From a bacterium D16-56 (GTDB lineage: Bacteria; Bacillota; Clostridia; Lachnospirales; Lachnospiraceae): a stretch of 64,000 bases of DNA. The DNA lies in the NCBI GenBank assembly GCA_003611875.1, contig RAYY01000018.1, forward strand, positions 28,121 to 92,120, given 5' to 3'. The position numbers and the translations under genes are program-made. Positions 17,413 to 25,740 of this stretch are shown here, in pieces. A model generated the notes under the pieces. The model made no database searches and was not told the DNA's origin. It saw nothing but the letters and a program-made list of their open reading frames with translations. Numbering within the stretch: position 1 is the stretch's first letter; every line of letters begins with the position of its first letter.

Positions 17413-19809
17413 ATGGACAAAGTGTTATACGATTTAATGGATTGGGCAGCGATTGAGGAGCTGGTGTATTCGGAGGCGGCCAGACCGCAGGAGCTGCTGG
17501 GGCCGCATGTGACAGAGGCAGGACTGCTGATTCAGGCGTTTATGCCCACGGCCACAGGGATGACGGTAAAGCTGTCAGGCACTGGCAAGGAGTATCCGAT
17601 GGAGATGCAGGATGAGACAGGATTCTTTGCAGTGCTGATACCGCGCAAGACATTGGCTGATTATACCCTGCTGGTAACATACGGCGATGGGAGCTTAAAG
17701 GAGATTCAGGATCCTTATGCCTTTGGAACCCAGTACAGTGAATCAGAGCTGAAGAAGTTTGAGACCGGGATCTATTATGAGGTCTACAAAAAGATGGGTG
17801 CGCATCCCATGGAGATAAGAGGTGTTAAGGGAGTGCTGTTCTCTGTGTGGGCGCCGTGTGCTATGCGGGTAAGTGTAGTGGGCGAGTTTAATATGTGGGA
17901 CGGAAGGCGCCACCAGATGAAGCTGCTGGGAGATTCCGGTGTATTTGAGCTTTTTATACCAGGGCTTGAGGCAGGGACGATTTATAAGTATGAGGTCAAG
18001 AATCGGAAGGGGGAGCCTATGCTGAAGGCAGACCCTTATGGGAATTACGCAGAGCTTCGGCCGAATACAGCATCCATCGTATGGGATATCGAGAAATTTA
18101 AGTGGACAGACGACAAGTGGATGACCGAGAGGAAAAAGGATGATTCCAAGAAGAAGCCTATGGCTATCTATGAGCTTCACTTAGGCTCCTGGATCCGCAA
18201 GCCGATTGCAGTGGATGAAGACGGCCGGGAAGTGATTGGCTCTGAGTTTTATAATTACCGTGAGATTGCTCCGCGGCTGGCAGAGTATGTAAAGGAGATG
18301 GGGTATACTCATGTGGAGCTGATGCCAGTGATGGAACATCCTCTGGATGCCTCCTGGGGATATCAGGTGACTGGATATTATGCGCCTACCAGTCGTTATG
18401 GAACGCCGGATGATTTCATGTATTTTATGAATTATCTTCACGAGCAGGGAATCGGTGTGATTCTGGACTGGGTACCGGCCCATTTCCCGCGGGATGCCTA
18501 TGGCATGGCCTGCTTTGACGGAAGCTGCGTGTATGAGCATCAGGATCCCAGACAGGGTTCTCATCCTCATTGGGGTACCTTGATTTATAACTACGGACGC
18601 CCCCAGGTGAAGAATTTCCTTATTGCCAATGCGCTGTTCTGGGCAGAGCAGTATCATGCAGACGGTATTCGTATGGATGCGGTGGCATCAATGCTGTATC
18701 TGGATTATGGGAAGAATGACGGCGAGTGGGTAGCCAATATATATGGCGGTCATGAGAATCTGGAAGCAGTGGAATTTTTAAAGCATCTAAATTCTGTGTT
18801 TAAGGGGCGCAAGAACGGCGCGATTCTGATTGCGGAGGAATCTACGGCATGGCCTAAGATCACCGGAGATGTAAAGAATGACGGGCTGGGATTTGATTAC
18901 AAGTGGAATATGGGGTGGATGAATGACTTCATTGGTTATATGAAATATGACCCATATTTCCGGAACCACCATTATGGGGAGTTGACCTTTAGCATGCTGT
19001 ATGCATACAGTGAAGATTTTGTTCTGGTGTTCTCCCATGACGAGGTGGTTCACGGCAAATATTCCATGCTGTGTAAAATGCCGGGAGAAGCCTATGAGGT
19101 GAAAGCGAATAATCTGCGGGCGGCGTATGGGTTTATGTACGGACATCCCGGAAAGAAGCTTTTGTTCATGGGACAGGAATTTGCCCAGGTTTCTGAGTGG
19201 AATGAGAACGAAGAACTGCCATGGGGAATCCTGGAATACCCGGTACACAAAAATACGCAGGAATATGTAAAAGCACTGAATCAGCTGTACCGTACTCAGC
19301 CGGCATTATATGAGAAGGATTTTGATCCGGATGGATTTGAATGGATTAATTGTTCCCGGAGCGAGGACAATATTGTGTCGTTCCTGCGAAAGACCGGTAA
19401 GCCGGAGGAGACCTTGCTCTTTATCTGTAATTTTGCCCCGGTGGAGCATGAGAAATTCCAGGTAGGAGTACCGTTCTACGGGAAATTCAAAGAGATTTTA
19501 AACAGTGATGCGGAGATTTTCGGCGGCAGCGGAAAAGGAAATCCTCGGGCGAAGACCTGTAAGCAGGAGGAGTGGGATGACCGGGAAAATTCCCTGGTAA
19601 TCGATCTTCCCCCTATGTGTACCCTTGTATTCTCCTGCACTCCTATGCCGGCTCCTGTGAAAAAGATTGAGAAAAAAACAGAAGCAGCAGAGAAAACAAG
19701 TGTGGGGAATCCTGCCCGGGCAGACAAAAAAGGAAAAGTGAACAAGGCAGGCGGAGCAGAAAAGGGGAAAAAAATCAATAAAACCAATAGAAAACCGACA
19801 AGAAAGTAA
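17413..19809 (+). CDS. glgB: 1,4-alpha-glucan branching enzyme (GH13)
   Basis: A 798-aa enzyme forming alpha-1,6 branches in glycogen. Domains: N1 (residues ~1-105, PQELLGPH), CBM48 (~120-215, SVWAPCAMRVSVVGEFNMWD), GH13 barrel (~255-620) with DGIRMDAVASMLYLDYG (nucleophile Asp), LIAEESTAWP (acid/base Glu) and VFSHDEVVHGKYSM, and an all-beta C domain. After ~740 there is a ~60-residue Lys/Ala/Thr-rich low-complexity tail not normally present in GlgB; it may bind an anionic partner or be disordered (inference). No other glycogen genes adjoin. GGGGG precedes the ATG. Confidence 0.95.
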   Translation: MDKVLYDLMDWAAIEELVYSEAARPQELLGPHVTEAGLLIQAFMPTATGMTVKLSGTGKEYPMEMQDETGFFAVLIPRKTLADYTLLVTYGDGSLKEIQDPYAFGTQYSESELKKFETGIYYEVYKKMGAHPMEIRGVKGVLFSVWAPCAMRVSVVGEFNMWDGRRHQMKLLGDSGVFELFIPGLEAGTIYKYEVKNRKGEPMLKADPYGNYAELRPNTASIVWDIEKFKWTDDKWMTERKKDDSKKKPMAIYELHLGSWIRKPIAVDEDGREVIGSEFYNYREIAPRLAEYVKEMGYTHVELMPVMEHPLDASWGYQVTGYYAPTSRYGTPDDFMYFMNYLHEQGIGVILDWVPAHFPRDAYGMACFDGSCVYEHQDPRQGSHPHWGTLIYNYGRPQVKNFLIANALFWAEQYHADGIRMDAVASMLYLDYGKNDGEWVANIYGGHENLEAVEFLKHLNSVFKGRKNGAILIAEESTAWPKITGDVKNDGLGFDYKWNMGWMNDFIGYMKYDPYFRNHHYGELTFSMLYAYSEDFVLVFSHDEVVHGKYSMLCKMPGEAYEVKANNLRAAYGFMYGHPGKKLLFMGQEFAQVSEWNENEELPWGILEYPVHKNTQEYVKALNQLYRTQPALYEKDFDPDGFEWINCSRSEDNIVSFLRKTGKPEETLLFICNFAPVEHEKFQVGVPFYGKFKEILNSDAEIFGGSGKGNPRAKTCKQEEWDDRENSLVIDLPPMCTLVFSCTPMPAPVKKIEKKTEAAEKTSVGNPARADKKGKVNKAGGAEKGKKINKTNRKPTRK

Positions 19810-19936
19810 ACCTCCATGCGCCCAGCTGCGGACGCGTCATCAATCATGAAAGTTTGGCGGGCGCATTTGGCATACTTGATTTTAAATCGCCTCCGGCGAT
19901 AGGACTTTCATAGTAATCATAAAGAATGTTAAACGG

Positions 19937-19992
19937 AAGCAGTCAACTGGCGGGCCAAAAAGAAATAGGGCCGACAGATTGACTGCTTTTTC
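19937..19992. terminator. Intrinsic terminator (glgB / GntR, convergent)
   Basis: AAGCAGTCAA (19937-19946) pairs with TTGACTGCTT (19979-19988), followed by TTTT; an inner GGGCC/GGCC pairing extends it. It lies between the ends of glgB and the GntR gene. Upstream, 19845-19910 holds another imperfect hairpin whose outer arms are ATGAAAGT/ACTTTCAT. Confidence 0.8.
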
Positions 19993-20010
19993 GGCTGCGT
20001 TTCGGATGGT

Positions 20011-20712
20011 TTATTCCCTGGAAGAAGATGTGAAAAATCTTTGATATTCTTCTGAAAATAATTCACTTCCCATACGCCGTACACCGCCGTACAGATGGCG
20101 CTTTAAAAGTGGTTCAATGGCAGCAAAGTCTCTGGCCTCTATAATTTCAATGAGCTGCTGATGCTCCTTCATGACATCAGGAACATTGCGTCCACCTACT
20201 ACATCCAGGCGTATAAAACGGGAATAGTCCGCCTGGGGACGAACCAAATTTTCCCATAGGCAGAGCTTATCTGTGACCTGGAACCAGATCCGGTGCATGG
20301 ATAAATCTGTCACCAGAAATTCATTAATATCAAAGGCTTCCGGAGCCTTATGAAGCCTGTCTGCAATTTTTTGAAGACATTCCTGGGCATAATGGATCCG
20401 GGCAATATCTGTAGGGGAGCAAATATTAATAAAATCCCGAAGAATCATACACTCTACAGCCATGCGCTGGAAAATCCACTGACTTGCAAGCTTCAGGCGA
20501 ATGGCTGTGACAATGGTTCCTTTGTGGGGAACGATCTGGACAAAGCCGTTCTGCTGGAGCCTCTGCAGAACACTGCGGATAGGGGTTCTGGAGATTTGGA
20601 AGCGTTTGCAGAGCGTGTTTTCGCTTATGACATCCCCTGGTTGGATTTTTAGCTGGATAATCTCGTTCTCAAGAATCTCATATATTTCATCGCTGGTCAG
20701 ACTGATGTTCAT
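20011..20712 (-). CDS. GntR-family transcriptional regulator (FadR/FCD subfamily)
   Basis: A 233-aa regulator: winged helix-turn-helix at ~5-70 (ENTLCKRFQISRTPIRSVLQ, then GFVQIVPHKGTIV) and an all-helical FCD effector domain at ~85-220, where DLSMHRIWF and the late HLYGG supply the usual metal/ligand histidines. It is divergent from the TRAP transporter genes, with two near-identical TTGTATACA dyads in the 380-nt gap, so it most likely represses that transporter and itself in response to the transported carboxylate or sugar acid (inference). GGAGG precedes the ATG. Confidence 0.92.
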   Translation of the reverse strand: MNISLTSDEIYEILENEIIQLKIQPGDVISENTLCKRFQISRTPIRSVLQRLQQNGFVQIVPHKGTIVTAIRLKLASQWIFQRMAVECMILRDFINICSPTDIARIHYAQECLQKIADRLHKAPEAFDINEFLVTDLSMHRIWFQVTDKLCLWENLVRPQADYSRFIRLDVVGGRNVPDVMKEHQQLIEIIEARDFAAIEPLLKRHLYGGVRRMGSELFSEEYQRFFTSSSRE

Positions 20713-20805
20713 GAAAACACCTCCATTCTTTTTAGAGCGCTTTTTTTAGATTATAGGGGGAAATGAAGGAACTGTCAAACATTTGATTAACAGAAAAAAG
20801 GGAAG

Positions 20806-20817
20806 CTTGTATACATG
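20806..20817. promoter_or_regulatory. Candidate GntR operator O1
   Basis: CTTGTATACATG matches the perfect palindrome at 21041 in 11 of 12 positions. It sits 94 nt from the GntR gene start, where autoregulation would act. FCD-type GntR proteins are known to bind TNGTNNNACNA-like dyads. Confidence 0.6.
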
Positions 20818-20992
20818 TATGACAAAATGGTGGGGAGAAATATATAAATTTTTACCAGAAATTGATATTTTGGAAAAGAAAAATGGGAAAATAAATGAAA
20901 AATAGAGTGGCATTTCATAATAAAACATACAAAATAAATATAATAAATATTTTTGATCGAAGAAATAAAGGGAAAATGCACAGGGAGAAATT

Positions 20993-21022
20993 TTGAAATG
21001 CTACTGATTTTATGGGAATAAT
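20993..21022 (+). promoter_or_regulatory. Sigma-A promoter of the TRAP operon
   Basis: TTGAAA (20993-20998), 18-nt spacer, AATAAT (21017-21022). The predicted start (~21029) lies just before the operator palindrome at 21041. Confidence 0.55.
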
Positions 21023-21040
21023 GTGGTAAGATTAATCTAA

Positions 21041-21052
21041 CTTGTATACAAG
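21041..21052. promoter_or_regulatory. Candidate GntR operator O2 (perfect palindrome)
   Basis: CTTGTATACAAG is a perfect 12-bp palindrome about 12 nt downstream of the predicted transcription start of the TRAP operon, a position suited to repression by blocking clearance or elongation. Confidence 0.65.
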
Positions 21053-21092
21053 AAAGGTGAGCTATTTCAAAAAAGTAGGAGGAACATGAATT

Positions 21093-22214
21093 ATGAAAAA
21101 GAGAATTGCAATGTTATTGACCTTTGCATTGGCAGCATCCGGTCTGGCGGCCTGCGGCGGCGGCAGTCAGCCTGCAGCTCCGGCAGAGACCACTGCGGCA
21201 GCGGCAGCGGAAGGTGACAGCAGCCAGGCGGCAGGGGACGGAGAGACAGAGGCTGCAGCAGGAGAGGATGCTTTTGCAGCACTGGGTGATTTTACAATGA
21301 TGGTAGGTCATGCACAGCCAGAAGGGAATCCTCGTTATGTATCCATGGAGAAGTTTGCAGCAGATGTGGCTGAAAAGACGAACGGCCATGTGACGGTGGA
21401 GGTGTTCGGAAATGGACAGCTTGGCACAGAGAAGGAGATGTTAGAGCAGGTTGTTGCCGGTACAGTTCAGGGAATGCGGGGCGGTCAGTTTGATTTCAGC
21501 CCGCGTCTGTTAATGTTTACCATGCCGTTTTTGGCTCAGAACCGGGCCCAGGTTACGGCGCTTTTACAGAGTGATCTGGCCAAGAAGGTGTGTGAAGAGG
21601 CAGAGGCTGAGACCGGTACAGTGATTATTAACCTGTGTGATGCAGGCGGCTGGAGACAATTTTCCAACAGTAAGCACCCCATTACAAAGCCGGAGGATCT
21701 GCAGGGTCTGAAGATGCGTACCAATGGTATGAACACCATTGATAAGACCTTTGTAGCGCTGGGAGCCACCACCACTACCATTCCTTATTCGGATCTGTAT
21801 ATGGGACTGAAGACCGGTGTTGCAGACGGGCAGGAAAATCCGTGGGTAAATGTAGAAGGCATGAAGTTTTATGAGGTGCAGCAGTATTTTACTGAGGTAA
21901 ATTATCAGTTCCATCCGGATCCGTTTTATGTAAATGCTGCATGGTGGAACGGGCTTCCCCAGGAGTATCGCGACATTATTGCAGAATGTGCAGAAGAAAT
22001 GGGTACATACAATGATCAGCTGATCGACGAGAACCAGGAGAAAGCAAAACAGGTGGTAATTGATGCCGGCTGTGAGGTTTATGAACCCAGCGAAGATGAA
22101 TTGAAGGCTTTCCAGGATGCGGTTCAGGTTGTTTATGACCAGTGTGTGGAAGAAGGCATCATGACAAGCGATGAGCTTCAGGAAATGCTGGATATAGTCG
22201 CAAACACAAAGTAA
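21093..22214 (+). CDS. dctP: TRAP transporter solute-binding lipoprotein (DctP family)
   Basis: A 373-aa extracytoplasmic receptor. The signal peptide ends in the lipobox LAAC (Cys-20), followed by a Gln/Ala/Glu-rich linker (~25-60) that tethers the protein to the membrane in this monoderm. The DctP domain spans ~65-365, with EVFGNGQLGTEKEML, LKMRTNGMNTID (the conserved Arg that salt-bridges a carboxylate ligand) and DGQENPWVN. TRAP systems use an ion gradient rather than ATP. Ligand is unknown; a sugar acid or C4-type carboxylate is typical. AGGAGG precedes the ATG. Confidence 0.95.
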   Translation: MKKRIAMLLTFALAASGLAACGGGSQPAAPAETTAAAAAEGDSSQAAGDGETEAAAGEDAFAALGDFTMMVGHAQPEGNPRYVSMEKFAADVAEKTNGHVTVEVFGNGQLGTEKEMLEQVVAGTVQGMRGGQFDFSPRLLMFTMPFLAQNRAQVTALLQSDLAKKVCEEAEAETGTVIINLCDAGGWRQFSNSKHPITKPEDLQGLKMRTNGMNTIDKTFVALGATTTTIPYSDLYMGLKTGVADGQENPWVNVEGMKFYEVQQYFTEVNYQFHPDPFYVNAAWWNGLPQEYRDIIAECAEEMGTYNDQLIDENQEKAKQVVIDAGCEVYEPSEDELKAFQDAVQVVYDQCVEEGIMTSDELQEMLDIVANTK

Positions 22215-22234
22215 AATTGGTTTTATGGAATGAC

Positions 22235-22287
22235 AGCTCCTGGAAGCCATGGTACCAGAAGTACCGGTGTGTTCCGGGAGCTTTTTT
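22235..22287 (+). terminator. Intra-operon terminator between dctP and dctQ
   Basis: AGCTCCTGGAA (22235-22245) pairs with TTCCGGGAGCT (22272-22282, one G-U), with inner GGTAC/GTACC, then TTTTTT. Partial termination here would give more receptor than permease, a common arrangement. Confidence 0.8.
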
Positions 22288-22305
22288 AGAATAAGAAGGG
22301 GGCTG

Positions 22306-22833
22306 ATTATCATCGAAAAGTGGAAAAAGGTTGGCGATAAGGTATTTCAGGTATATTTTGGAATCGGTGTGGTTGCCATGGGCCTGCTTGCAGTGCTGGT
22401 AATCTTTTCGGTAATCGCACGTTATTTCTTTTCTCATAGCTGGAAGGAACTGTCGGAGTTTAATGTGACATTGTTTGCATTTACAACCTTTTGGGGTATG
22501 GGAATTAATGTGCTGAAGAATGAGCATGTGATCATTGACATCCTTTATGACCGGGTACCTCCGGCAATTAAGCGGTGGCTGAGTGTGGTAAATTATCTGA
22601 TCGTTCTGGCAGTGGATTTGGTGTTTACCAAGCAGGGATTTGCTTATGTAGGGGTTGCCGGAAAGCAGATCAGCCAGGGCATGGAGATTCCTATGAAGTA
22701 TATGTATGGGATTATGCCCATGGCAGGAGTGATTTGTGCGGTTTGTATTGTTATTAAGATTATAGAATTTATCACAGCGGATCTCTCTTATTTTGCACCT
22801 AAAAATAAGGTGTTAACGAAGGAAAGTCCGTGA
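22306..22833 (+). CDS. dctQ: TRAP transporter small permease (DctQ family), probable non-ATG start
   Basis: About 175 aa with four transmembrane helices; IFSVIARYFF and the acidic KELSEFNVTLFAF region match DctQ. The only in-frame ATG (22249) lies within the loop of the upstream terminator hairpin. The real ribosome site is GAAGGGGG at 22295-22302, which places initiation at ATT (22306), ATC (22309) or ATC (22312), none a standard start. DctQ pairs with DctM to form the membrane unit. 26 nt separate it from dctM. Confidence 0.85.
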   Translation: MIIEKWKKVGDKVFQVYFGIGVVAMGLLAVLVIFSVIARYFFSHSWKELSEFNVTLFAFTTFWGMGINVLKNEHVIIDILYDRVPPAIKRWLSVVNYLIVLAVDLVFTKQGFAYVGVAGKQISQGMEIPMKYMYGIMPMAGVICAVCIVIKIIEFITADLSYFAPKNKVLTKESP

Positions 22834-22859
22834 GCCGAGAAAGGAGCTGAGTATCTGTT

Positions 22860-24149
22860 ATGGCAATGATCATACTTTTAGTGCTGTTGATCTTTTTCGC
22901 GGTACTTGGGGTGCCGCTGGCGTTTGCAATCGGCGCGTCCTATATTACTTATATTGTTACCAATGCCCCGACTTTTCTGTCCATGGTGCCTCAGAGAGTA
23001 TGGAACGGCGCTTACAGTGAGCTGATGATCGCTATGCCGCTTTTCATGCTGGCCGGTGAGCTGATGAATACCGGCGGTATTACGAAACGAATTATCAATT
23101 TCTGCCTGCAGCTCCTAAAGCCGTTTCGCGGAGGCTTAGGCGAGGTAAATATTGTGGCATCCATGATTTTCGGAGGAATTTCCGGCTCATCTGTGGCTGA
23201 CACCTCTGCCCTGGGAAGTATTTTGATTCCTGCTATGGAGGATTTGGGTTATCCGCCAGATGCGTCTGCAGGGATTACCGTGGCTTCCTCCACGATGGGG
23301 ATGATTATTCCGCCTTCTACACCGATGATCGTGTATTCTATGATTTCCGGCGCATCTGTGGGGGCGCTTTTTATGGCGGGTGCAGTGCCGGGGATTCTGA
23401 TCGGAGCGACCCAGCTTATTGTAGTGTTCATTATCAGTCACAAAAGGGGCTGGCATCCGGCCAAGACGCCGTTTGTGTTTAAGGAGTTTGCCTCTGCGAT
23501 CTTGTCTGGTATTCCGGCACTTTTGATGCCTGTGTTTATTATTGTCTGCGTGTCCTTTGGTGTATGTACAGCCTCGGAAAGTGCAGGTGTGGCGGTGCTG
23601 TATTCCATGCTGGTAGGTTTCTTTATTTATCGGGAGCTGACCTGGAAGGCAGTGATAGAGGCACTGAAAAAGACATTAATATCTTCTTCCTCCATTATGC
23701 TGATTATTGGCTTTACGACGATTTTTACCTGGGTTTTGACTATGCAGAAGGTTCCTCAGATCGTGGCCAATTTCTTTATTACTTTGAATATGCCAAGCTG
23801 GGGGATTGCCCTGGTGTTCTGTTTGATGATTTTGATGATCGGTACATTTATTGATGTGAGTCCTGCCATTCTGTTGCTGACTCCCATTATGCTGCCGGTT
23901 ATGCAGAGCTATGGTTTTTCTGCCCTGCAGTTTGGTGCGATGATGATTACTGGTTTAGCCATTGGCCTGGTAACGCCGCCGGTGGGAATGTGTCTCAATG
24001 CCTGTAATAAGATAAACCGAATGCCCATTATTGCCATCTTTAAAGGGGCATTGCCCTACTTGATCTGCAACATTATTGTTTTGATGGCAATCAGCCTGTT
24101 TGCGCCGCTGACGACATGGCTGCCCTTGGCTTTGGGATACAGCTTGTAA
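22860..24149 (+). CDS. dctM: TRAP transporter large permease (DctM family)
   Basis: A 429-aa integral membrane transporter with about 12 hydrophobic segments. Family motifs include MPLFMLAGELMNTGGITKR, FGGISGSSVADTSALGSI, STMGMIIPPSTPMIVY and GLVTPPVGMCLN. It forms the translocation path with DctQ, driven by Na+ or H+. It is the last gene of the operon, followed by a hairpin at 24215. Confidence 0.96.
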   Translation: MAMIILLVLLIFFAVLGVPLAFAIGASYITYIVTNAPTFLSMVPQRVWNGAYSELMIAMPLFMLAGELMNTGGITKRIINFCLQLLKPFRGGLGEVNIVASMIFGGISGSSVADTSALGSILIPAMEDLGYPPDASAGITVASSTMGMIIPPSTPMIVYSMISGASVGALFMAGAVPGILIGATQLIVVFIISHKRGWHPAKTPFVFKEFASAILSGIPALLMPVFIIVCVSFGVCTASESAGVAVLYSMLVGFFIYRELTWKAVIEALKKTLISSSSIMLIIGFTTIFTWVLTMQKVPQIVANFFITLNMPSWGIALVFCLMILMIGTFIDVSPAILLLTPIMLPVMQSYGFSALQFGAMMITGLAIGLVTPPVGMCLNACNKINRMPIIAIFKGALPYLICNIIVLMAISLFAPLTTWLPLALGYSL

Positions 24150-24214
24150 TTAAACTGCAAAAGGGCAGAATGATAGTAGCTTAAACAGCGGAAACAGGGT
24201 TATCGTGATTCATC

Positions 24215-24241
24215 GGAGCTGTCAGATGGCAGCTCCATTTT
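24215..24241 (+). terminator. Intrinsic terminator after the TRAP operon
   Basis: GGAGCTGTC (24215-24223) pairs with GGCAGCTCC (24228-24236) across AGAT, followed by ATTTT. The T-run is short, so efficiency is uncertain. Confidence 0.65.
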
Positions 24242-24352
24242 GCTGCTTGCGATATAGGAAGGTTTGGGATATAATAGGAACGCCTGCCGGGATTTTTGCA
24301 GGCCCTGTGTAGGGAAAAAGGGATTTCAAAGATACTGTGGAGGGCAGAATGT

Positions 24353-25516
24353 ATGACACAAAAGCTATATTATGAAGATAGCCATTTGAAGGAATTTACA
24401 GCTCAGGTAATGGATTGCCGGTGGGATGAAAAGAAGGGATGCTATGGAATTGTGCTGGATCGGACCGTATTTTTCCCGGAGGGTGGAGGACAGTATGCAG
24501 ATTCCGGCACGATTCAGGGGATCTTTGTGGAGGATGTGCAGGAAAAGGCTAATGAGGTGATCCACTATATGAAGAAAAAGCTGGATGTGGGACAGCGGAT
24601 TCAGGGCAGTATTGATTTTGCGGAAAGATTTTCAAACATGCAGCAGCATACAGGGGAACACATTGTTTCCGGATTAGTTCATCGACACTTTGGATATGAT
24701 AATGTAGGCTTTCATCTTGGAAAAGAGCTGGTGACAATGGATTTTAACGGGGCTTTTACAAAAGAGCAGCTTATCGGGATTGAGCACGAGGCGAATGAGG
24801 CTGTGACAGCTAATCTTGCCATTCGAGTAGATTATCCTGAAAAGGAGGAGCTTGAAAGTCTGGATTATCGAAGCAAGAAGGAACTGACCGGCCAGGTACG
24901 GATCGTGACAGTGCCAGGATATGATGTATGTGCCTGCTGTGCGCCGCATGTAAAATATACAGGGGAGATTGGAATGATTCGTCTGGTGGATGCGGTCAAG
25001 TATAAGGGCGGAACAAGGGTGACCATGGCGTGCGGTTTTCGGGCATTGGCGGATTATCGAAGGAAAGAGGATAATGTGCTGGAGATCTCCAGGCTTTTGT
25101 CAGCAAAGCCTTATGAGACGGCAGAAGCAGTGAAGAGGCTCCAGAAAGAAAACCAGCAGGGGAAAGAGAAGCTGTTCCGGATTCAGAGCCGCTATCTGGA
25201 GATGAGACTAAAGGAGCTGACAGGTAGCGGAGGGCTTGCCGGAAAACACATTCTTTTATTTGAAGATGAGCTGGATAAAAACGCGGCACGGCATTTTGCA
25301 GATACTGGGATGTACCGGTGTGAGGGGATCTGCGGCATTTTCCTGGGAAACGACCAGAAGGGCTATCAGTATATTTTGGGAAGCCAAAGCCTGGATCTGC
25401 GGGAATTTTTAAAAGCATTTCATGAAGAATTTCCTGGCAGGGGAGGCGGGAAACCGCAGATGGTGCAGGGAACGGCTGTTGGGACAAGGGAAATGCTGGA
25501 AAGATATTTTGTGTAA
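24353..25516 (+). CDS. Alanyl-tRNA editing protein (AlaX-like, with DHHA1 domain)
   Basis: A 387-aa stand-alone homologue of the AlaRS editing domain, which removes Ser or Gly from mischarged tRNA-Ala. FFPEGGGQYADSG and HTGEH (99-103) plus the later CACCAPH supply the zinc ligands; the C-terminal ~110 residues are a DHHA1-type RNA-binding domain with GGRGGGKPQM-like FPGRGGGKPQMVQG. The ATG at 24353 follows GGAGGG; a longer frame to 24296 lacks a ribosome site. It lies alone between two intergenic hairpins. Confidence 0.9.
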   Translation: MTQKLYYEDSHLKEFTAQVMDCRWDEKKGCYGIVLDRTVFFPEGGGQYADSGTIQGIFVEDVQEKANEVIHYMKKKLDVGQRIQGSIDFAERFSNMQQHTGEHIVSGLVHRHFGYDNVGFHLGKELVTMDFNGAFTKEQLIGIEHEANEAVTANLAIRVDYPEKEELESLDYRSKKELTGQVRIVTVPGYDVCACCAPHVKYTGEIGMIRLVDAVKYKGGTRVTMACGFRALADYRRKEDNVLEISRLLSAKPYETAEAVKRLQKENQQGKEKLFRIQSRYLEMRLKELTGSGGLAGKHILLFEDELDKNAARHFADTGMYRCEGICGIFLGNDQKGYQYILGSQSLDLREFLKAFHEEFPGRGGGKPQMVQGTAVGTREMLERYFV

Positions 25517-25557
25517 GAAAATGGAGGCAGCAGTTCTGATACCCCTTAAACTGTTAC

Positions 25558-25599
25558 GGCATACGGCCATTTAGAATCGCTTCGCGATGGCTGTATGCC
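25558..25599. repeat. Intergenic hairpin
   Basis: GGCATACGGCCAT (25558-25570) pairs with ATGGCTGTATGCC (25587-25599), with an inner ATCGC/GCGAT. There is no T-run, so it is not a simple terminator. The remainder of 25517-25740 holds no gene that I can support. Confidence 0.55.
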
Positions 25600-25725
25600 C
25601 GCAGCCGCTGCGCTTTCGCACGGTCAGAGCAGGAGAGTGCGCAGACCAATCTGAATTGTTGCAAGTGGAGCACATAGACCATGATTCTAGGTGGATTTAG
25701 CCTATGCAAATTTTAACCTTTATGC

Positions 25726-25731
25726 TATAAT
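25726..25731 (+). promoter_or_regulatory. -10 box placing transcription start at the exonuclease ATG
   Basis: A consensus TATAAT ends 9 nt before the ATG at 25741, with only A/T between and no Shine-Dalgarno. A -35 match is weak (TATGCA 17 nt upstream). Confidence 0.55.
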
Positions 25732-25740
25732 TTTATTATT

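Noticed and set aside
22249..22305. ATG at 22249 as the dctQ start
   Set aside because: It lies inside the terminator hairpin loop without a ribosome site, and the added residues are unlike any DctQ N-terminus.
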